A DNA stretch of 10,355 nucleotides. It comes from Oscillospiraceae bacterium (lineage in GTDB: Bacteria; Bacillota; Clostridia; Oscillospirales; Oscillospiraceae). Below the pieces are notes generated by a model, which saw only the letters and a program-made list of their open reading frames with translations, was not told the DNA's origin and made no database searches. Below are positions 6,985 through 10,355 of this stretch, one piece after another. Each line of letters starts with the position of its first letter. The first letter of the stretch is position 1. Location: positions 1 to 10,355 of the forward strand of contig CAJGCI010000061.1 in NCBI GenBank assembly GCA_904501855.1. The letters are read 5' to 3'. A program made the translations under genes and the position numbers.

Positions 6985-7989
6985 TTATTTTACGTGCCAC
7001 GCGGATGGAATGAAAAAGCGACTGAAGCTCTCCAGCGCATAATAATCCGTCATCCCCGCCACATAGTCACATGCGGCTCGCTCTACTCCTTCCGCCTCTG
7101 CTACCTTCTGGCATTCTTCCGGCATCTCCTCCGGTGCACAGACATAGTGTTCATAGATGCATTCCAGGATTCCTTTGACCTTGTTTTCCTCGCCTTTGGC
7201 AATGGGATTGCGGTAAACATCGGAAAACATGAAGTTGTGGAATACATCGAACACATCCTGCATCTCAGGAGAAAGCCCTATGTTTCCTTCCATGCTGTTT
7301 CGGATCAGATCCGTCACAATGGAGTTGATGCGCTGGGAATTCCGCTCGCCGCATTTCTCCCGAATAACTCCCGGTATGTCTTCCTCATGAAGGATCCCTG
7401 CCCGGAGCGCATCGTCAAGATCGTGATTCACATAAGCGATGCGGTCTGCAAGCCGGACCACGGTCGCTTCCCGGCTGTCTTCCGGAGAACCATAGGTGTG
7501 ATTCAGGATTCCGATACGGGTCTCCTCACACAGATTCAGTCCGCGGCCGTCTCTTTCCAATATATCCACGACCCTCAGGCTCTGCTCATAATGCTTGAAC
7601 CCTCCGGGATAGATCTCATTCAGTGCCCGCTCACCCGCATGTCCGAAGGGGGTATGCCCAATGTCATGTCCCAGCGCAATAGCCTCGGTGAGATCTTCAT
7701 TGAGCTGCAGAGCTCTGGCCACGGTCCTGGCAATACGGGCAACTTCCAGCGTGTGGGTCAGGCGGGTACGGTAATGATCGCCTTCCGGACTTAAAAAGAC
7801 CTGCGTTTTATGTTTCAGGCGGCGAAACGATTTTGAGTGGGTGATTCGATCCACGTCCCGCTGGAAACAGGTACGGATCGGATCTTCTTCCTCCGGAGTC
7901 CGTCTGCCCTTGCTGTTTTCCGACAGCACGCCATACGGCCCGATGATCTGATGCTCGGTCTGTTCCCGGATCTGCCGCAGATTATTCAT
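6985..7989 (-). CDS. dgt: dGTPase-family HD-domain dNTP triphosphohydrolase
   Basis: Members of this family remove the whole triphosphate from a deoxynucleotide, giving a deoxynucleoside plus triphosphate, and so control dNTP pools. The protein has 334 residues, the size of the shorter bacterial type. The family motif FRRLKHKTQVF is at 55-65. The HD metal site is formed by H79 (in RTRLTHTLEVARIAR), H108-D109 (in GHDIGHTPFGHAGE, 107-120) and D182 (in ADRIAYVNHD). Substrate preference, dGTP or broader, cannot be read from the sequence. The ATG is preceded by GGAGGTG (7994-8000) at good spacing. It heads the dgt-dnaG-rpoD set, linking nucleotide supply with priming and transcription. The upstream gap carries a dyad and a possible promoter. 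Confidence 0.95.
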   Translation of the reverse strand: MNNLRQIREQTEHQIIGPYGVLSENSKGRRTPEEEDPIRTCFQRDVDRITHSKSFRRLKHKTQVFLSPEGDHYRTRLTHTLEVARIARTVARALQLNEDLTEAIALGHDIGHTPFGHAGERALNEIYPGGFKHYEQSLRVVDILERDGRGLNLCEETRIGILNHTYGSPEDSREATVVRLADRIAYVNHDLDDALRAGILHEEDIPGVIREKCGERNSQRINSIVTDLIRNSMEGNIGLSPEMQDVFDVFHNFMFSDVYRNPIAKGEENKVKGILECIYEHYVCAPEEMPEECQKVAEAEGVERAACDYVAGMTDYYALESFSRFFIPSAWHVK

Positions 7990-8008
7990 GACACACCTCC
8001 CACGAAAA

Positions 8009-8074
8009 GGAAAGTTGACTTATACGAAGAGATACTTTCTCAATAGTATTATACTCGCAAAGTCAACCTTTTCC
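8009..8074. repeat. Long-spaced inverted repeat upstream of dgt
   Basis: GTTGACTT (8014-8021) recurs inverted as AAGTCAAC (8060-8067), separated by 38 nt. The similarity extends outward through A/G-rich arms (GGAAA at 8009-8013 against CTTTTCC at 8068-8074, with one bulge). A second small dyad, AGTAT-T-ATACT (8045-8055), lies between the arms and contains a TATAAT on the minus strand. The layout looks like paired operator sites around a promoter, or a large cruciform. No known operator consensus was recognised. Confidence 0.6.
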
Positions 8075-8077
8075 CAA
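8048..8077 (-). promoter_or_regulatory. Tentative promoter for dgt
   Basis: A perfect TATAAT is at 8048-8053 on the minus strand. The best-placed -35 is TTGGGA (8072-8077), 18 nt upstream, with 4 of 6 consensus bases. A better hexamer, TTGACT (8061-8066), is only 7 nt away and cannot pair with this -10. Transcription would start near 8041, about 50 nt before the dgt ATG. The assignment is weak. Confidence 0.4.
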
Positions 8078-8107
8078 CCATATTCACTTGTTCTCCGACT
8101 TTATGGC

Positions 8108-8133
8108 AAAAATCAGGTGGGTATCGCCTGATT
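8108..8133 (-). terminator. Weak terminator-like hairpin overlapping the yigZ stop codon
   Basis: In the minus-strand transcript AATCAGG (8127-8133) pairs with CCTGATT (8111-8117) across a 9-nt loop. T residues run through the end of the stem and beyond (8108-8112). The TGA stop codon of yigZ (8113-8115) is inside the 3' arm, so a terminating ribosome would disrupt the stem. It could mark the end of the hflX-yigZ message, but a 7-bp stem is marginal. Confidence 0.45.
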
Positions 8134-8736
8134 CACGGTGCCTTCTTCCGTGCAAACACATTTTCCGGCGGTTCTGTCCTGCAGTTTTTCCGTGACAAGA
8201 GCTCCCTGCCCCTGAGTGACCAGCACCGTAAGGGTCACTTTCTCTCCGTACTCGGTATCGCTGATCACCGCATCCTGCTGCTCCAGTTCCGAGCGGATCT
8301 TCTCATAGTCGGAGTATTCACAGACTATGTTCATTCTGGTCCATGCCCGGACGACGGAAATCCCCGCGTCTTCCACCGCTCCCTTGGCCGCTTTCTGGTA
8401 CGCCCGGAGCAGACCCCCGGTGCCAAGCAGGACCCCGCCAAAGTATCGGGTCACTACACACACCGCGTTTTCTATGCCTTCTCTCTGAAGGATCTCCAGC
8501 ATTGGAAGTCCGGCTGTTCCCTGTGGTTCCGCATCATCGGAATACCGCACCGCGCCGCCCCGGATCCGATAGCACCAGCAGTTGTGCCGGGCATCGTGAT
8601 ATTTCTTCTTCATCTCCGTGATGAACTGACGGGCGTCTTCCTCTGTTTCCACCGGTCTTAGATGTCCGAGAAACCGGGATCGTTTTTCTTCATATTCCGA
8701 TTCCCCCGGTCCGGAGGGAATATAGTATTCATCCAT
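8113..8736 (-). CDS. yigZ: YigZ/IMPACT-family protein (UPF0029)
   Basis: This 207-residue protein (start as chosen here) belongs to the YigZ/YvyE/IMPACT family. The N-terminal IMPACT domain contains SDDAEPQGTAGLPML (about residues 65-79) and the signature TRYFGGVLLGTGGLLRAY (about 97-114), and a smaller ferredoxin-like C-terminal domain follows. The eukaryotic relative IMPACT modulates the GCN2 stress kinase by competing for GCN1; the bacterial role is poorly defined, though ribosome or RNA association is often suggested. The ATG at 8734-8736 is preferred over a GTG at 8749-8751. It has GGGAG 8 nt upstream, starts the conserved-looking MDEYYIPSG, and lies just 2 nt after the hflX stop. The tight junction suggests co-translation with hflX. 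Confidence 0.93.
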   Translation of the reverse strand: MDEYYIPSGPGESEYEEKRSRFLGHLRPVETEEDARQFITEMKKKYHDARHNCWCYRIRGGAVRYSDDAEPQGTAGLPMLEILQREGIENAVCVVTRYFGGVLLGTGGLLRAYQKAAKGAVEDAGISVVRAWTRMNIVCEYSDYEKIRSELEQQDAVISDTEYGEKVTLTVLVTQGQGALVTEKLQDRTAGKCVCTEEGTVNQAIPT

Positions 8737-8738
8737 AA

Positions 8739-10046
8739 TTAAAGCTCCCACTCTTCTTTGGGTTCCGTAAATCCTGGAATGTACTGCTTGAACTGACGGA
8801 CACGGTCCCGATCAATGACGGTCTTGATATATATCCCGTCGTTTTCGTATGTGGTCTCCTGGATTGCGGTGACTGCGCTGATCTGTTCTACAACACCGGC
8901 ATCCGAATACGGGATCTTCAGCGTCACGGTTACGGAGTTGCGTTCCAACTGCTGCCGGACTGCGTCGATCAGCTGATCGATGCCTTCTCCGGTCTTCGCC
9001 GAAATACACACCGTATCCTCACCATGGGGAAGGATCCCCATATATTTATCGCATTTATTAAAAGCACGTATGCACGGAGTCTTCTCCACCTGAAGCTGCC
9101 GCAGGAGATCTTCCACGACCTCCGCCTGATCCGGCCAGTCGGGATTGGAAATATCGATGACATTGATGATGACATCCGCAAATTCCAGTTCTTCCAGTGT
9201 GGCCTTGAATGCCTCCACAAGTGTCGTGGGCAGATGGCGGATGAATCCAACCGTGTCCGAGATCATGATCTCCTGCGACGGGCCGATTTTCCGTTTCCGA
9301 GTCGTAGTATCCAGTGTGTCAAACAGCCGGTCGTTGGCAGGGATCTCCGCTCCGGTCAGTTTGTTTAGCAGCGTGGATTTTCCCGCATTGGTATATCCCA
9401 CGAGACAGACTACAGGTGTATTGTTCTTTTCCCTGCTCCTGCGCTGGTTGGCGCGGATCTTGCGCACATCTTCCAGTTCTTCCTCCAGCTTCTGAATCTT
9501 TCGTCGGATATGGCGTCGGTCCGTCTCCAACTGTGTCTCACCGGGTCCTCTGGTACCCACCGGGGATTTGCCACCTCCGGCAGTCTGCCGAACCAGATGT
9601 GTCCACATGCCGGTCAACCTCGGAAGCAGATAATGATACTGTGCAAGCTCCACCTGCAGCTGACCTTCCCGGGTTCTTGCCCGCTGGGCGAAAATATCCA
9701 GGATCAGTCCGGTGCGGTCCAGCACGCGGATCCCCAGCCGTTCTTCCAGAACCCGCATCTGCGACGGAGAGAGCTCATTGTCAAACACCGCAAGATCACA
9801 CTGATTGTTTTCGGCAAATTCCCGCAGTTCCTCTACTTTGCCGTCTCCAAGAAACGTTCCCGGATCCGGTGTCGGTCGGTTCTGCAGCAGCATGCCTACC
9901 GGCTCTGCCCCGGCGGTCTTGACCAGTTCCTCCAGTTCTTCCATGGTCTCCTCGCAGGAGCGGTCCTTTTCGTCCATGCTGGATGCCGCAAGTCCGGCAA
10001 GCACTGCCTTTTCTAGCTGTTTTTCCGTAGTTTCGATGCTTCTCAC
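8739..10046 (-). CDS. hflX: Ribosome-associated GTPase HflX
   Basis: HflX is a GTPase that binds the 50S subunit and in studied bacteria splits stalled or heat-damaged 70S ribosomes. The 435-residue protein has the HflX N-terminal domain, with GAEPVGMLLQNRPTPDPGTF (46-65), and the hallmark GPGETQLETDRR (167-178) before a coiled segment (about 179-205). The G domain carries G1 GYTNAGKST (217-225), a G2 region around DTLDTTTR (243-250), G3 DTVGF (264-268), G4 NKCD (330-333) and G5 SAKTGEG (349-355). Length is normal. The start is GTG (10044-10046) with only a weak purine-rich AGAGA upstream, so the exact start is less certain than the identity; nothing conserved lies further upstream. No clear promoter lies between it and the two upstream hairpins, so it may depend on readthrough from rpmE. 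Confidence 0.97.
   Translation of the reverse strand: MRSIETTEKQLEKAVLAGLAASSMDEKDRSCEETMEELEELVKTAGAEPVGMLLQNRPTPDPGTFLGDGKVEELREFAENNQCDLAVFDNELSPSQMRVLEERLGIRVLDRTGLILDIFAQRARTREGQLQVELAQYHYLLPRLTGMWTHLVRQTAGGGKSPVGTRGPGETQLETDRRHIRRKIQKLEEELEDVRKIRANQRRSREKNNTPVVCLVGYTNAGKSTLLNKLTGAEIPANDRLFDTLDTTTRKRKIGPSQEIMISDTVGFIRHLPTTLVEAFKATLEELEFADVIINVIDISNPDWPDQAEVVEDLLRQLQVEKTPCIRAFNKCDKYMGILPHGEDTVCISAKTGEGIDQLIDAVRQQLERNSVTVTLKIPYSDAGVVEQISAVTAIQETTYENDGIYIKTVIDRDRVRQFKQYIPGFTEPKEEWEL
8745..8749 (-). promoter_or_regulatory. yigZ ribosome binding site inside the hflX 3' end
   Basis: GGGAG lies 8 nt before the ATG at 8734-8736 and supports that start. The alternative GTG (8749-8751) overlaps this site and would add five residues and a 13-nt overlap with hflX. 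Confidence 0.65.
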
Positions 10047-10061
10047 CTGTTTTTCTCTGAT

Positions 10062-10088
10062 AAAAGAGCCAGTCCGGAAGGGCTGGCT
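10062..10088 (-). terminator. Second hairpin between rpmE and hflX (terminator or attenuator)
   Basis: AGCCAG (minus strand, 10083-10088) pairs with CTGGCT (10067-10072). One mismatch and two further G-C pairs close around a UUCC loop, and CUUUUAUC follows. This resembles a short intrinsic terminator with a modest U-tract. It ends about 20 nt before the hflX GTG, so it could also act as an attenuator for hflX. Confidence 0.6.
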
Positions 10089-10095
10089 GCGGATT

Positions 10096-10131
10096 AAAAA
10101 AAAGGATCATCCTGAAAGACGATCCTTTTTT
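10096..10131. terminator. Bidirectional intrinsic terminator after rpmE
   Basis: GGATC (10104-10108) and GATCC (10121-10125) form a stem flanked by eight A on one side and six T on the other, with a further TC/GA pairing inside around a CTGAAA loop. The minus-strand transcript gives a stem followed by UUUUUUUU, seven nt past the rpmE stop codon. This is a textbook Rho-independent terminator for rpmE. Confidence 0.9.
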
Positions 10132-10138
10132 ACTGTTC

Positions 10139-10339
10139 TTAGTTGAGGCCGTATTTTCTGTTGAACTTATCAACACGTCCGCTGGTATCTACCAGTTTCT
10201 GCTTGCCAGTGTAGAAAGGATGGCATTTGGAGCAAATCTCAATGGTGATGTCCTTCTTGGTAGAGCCGGTGTGATAAACAGCACCGCAAGCGCAGCGAAT
10301 CGTAGTCTGCTCGTAATTCGGATGAATTCCCTGTTTCAT
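10139..10339 (-). CDS. rpmE: 50S ribosomal protein L31, zinc-binding type
   Basis: L31 is a small protein of the large subunit that bridges to the 30S head. The 66-residue sequence begins MKQGIHPNY, typical of RpmE, and has the conserved CHPFYTGKQK (39-48) and RVDKFNRKYG near the end. Four cysteines, C16, C18, C36 and C39, form the zinc site of the C+ type, so this is not the zinc-independent paralogue made under zinc limitation; the two types are known to be exchanged under Zur control. AAGGAG (10349-10354) 9 nt before the ATG is the ribosome binding site. The promoter is outside the window, and a strong terminator follows directly. Confidence 0.99.
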   Translation of the reverse strand: MKQGIHPNYEQTTIRCACGAVYHTGSTKKDITIEICSKCHPFYTGKQKLVDTSGRVDKFNRKYGLN

Positions 10340-10355
10340 AATAGTAATCTCCTTC

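Noticed and set aside
6817..7794. 325-codon plus-strand frame opposite dgt and the start of dnaG
   Set aside because: It lies antisense to strongly conserved HD-domain and zinc-finger coding sequence, shows no domain, and has no plausible ribosome binding site or promoter that I could see.
1..10355. Mobile element, CRISPR, prophage, toxin-antitoxin or defence genes
   Set aside because: I looked on both strands and found none. Every long frame on the minus strand is a recognisable housekeeping gene, and the gaps are short.

Overview
This window is a housekeeping region from a low-to-mid GC Gram-positive bacterium (Bacillota). It is most likely from class Clostridia and possibly a Lachnospiraceae-like gut anaerobe. 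The evidence is the hrcA-grpE-dnaK-dnaJ gene order behind a CIRCE operator, a DnaK nucleotide-binding domain of the short Gram-positive type, the dgt-dnaG-rpoD arrangement, a zinc-type L31 protein and strong AGGAGG-like ribosome binding sites. The family-level placement is a guess. All genes are on the minus strand, so transcription runs from high to low coordinates.

In transcription order: rpmE (10139-10339) encodes ribosomal protein L31 and is closed by a strong bidirectional terminator and a second terminator-like hairpin. hflX (8739-10046) encodes a ribosome-associated GTPase, and a YigZ/IMPACT-family gene (8113-8736) starts 2 nt after it. A weak terminator-like hairpin overlaps the yigZ stop codon. 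A 123-nt gap with an unexplained long dyad follows, then dgt (6985-7989, an HD-domain dNTPase), dnaG (5209-6942, primase) and rpoD (4045-5205, primary sigma factor). This is a Clostridia version of the macromolecular synthesis operon. An elaborate hairpin without a U-tract lies downstream of rpoD.

The heat-shock operon comes next: a near-consensus sigma-A promoter overlapping CIRCE, then hrcA (2722-3801, repressor), grpE (2074-2718, nucleotide exchange factor) and dnaK (183-2027, Hsp70). A very stable hairpin follows dnaK, then a second good extended -10 promoter, and then the first 13 codons of dnaJ (1-38), which runs off the window edge. HrcA represses the operon through CIRCE, and GrpE and DnaJ are the co-chaperones of DnaK. 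The hairpin and promoter suggest that dnaJ has some transcription independent of the HrcA-controlled unit.

I found no mobile element, CRISPR array, tRNA, rRNA, phage gene or defence gene, and no convincing new system. The points worth a second look are regulatory: the dnaK-dnaJ intergenic region, an additional CIRCE half-site in the hrcA leader, the dyad upstream of dgt, and the hairpins at operon ends. No stretch longer than about 250 nt lacks a gene.
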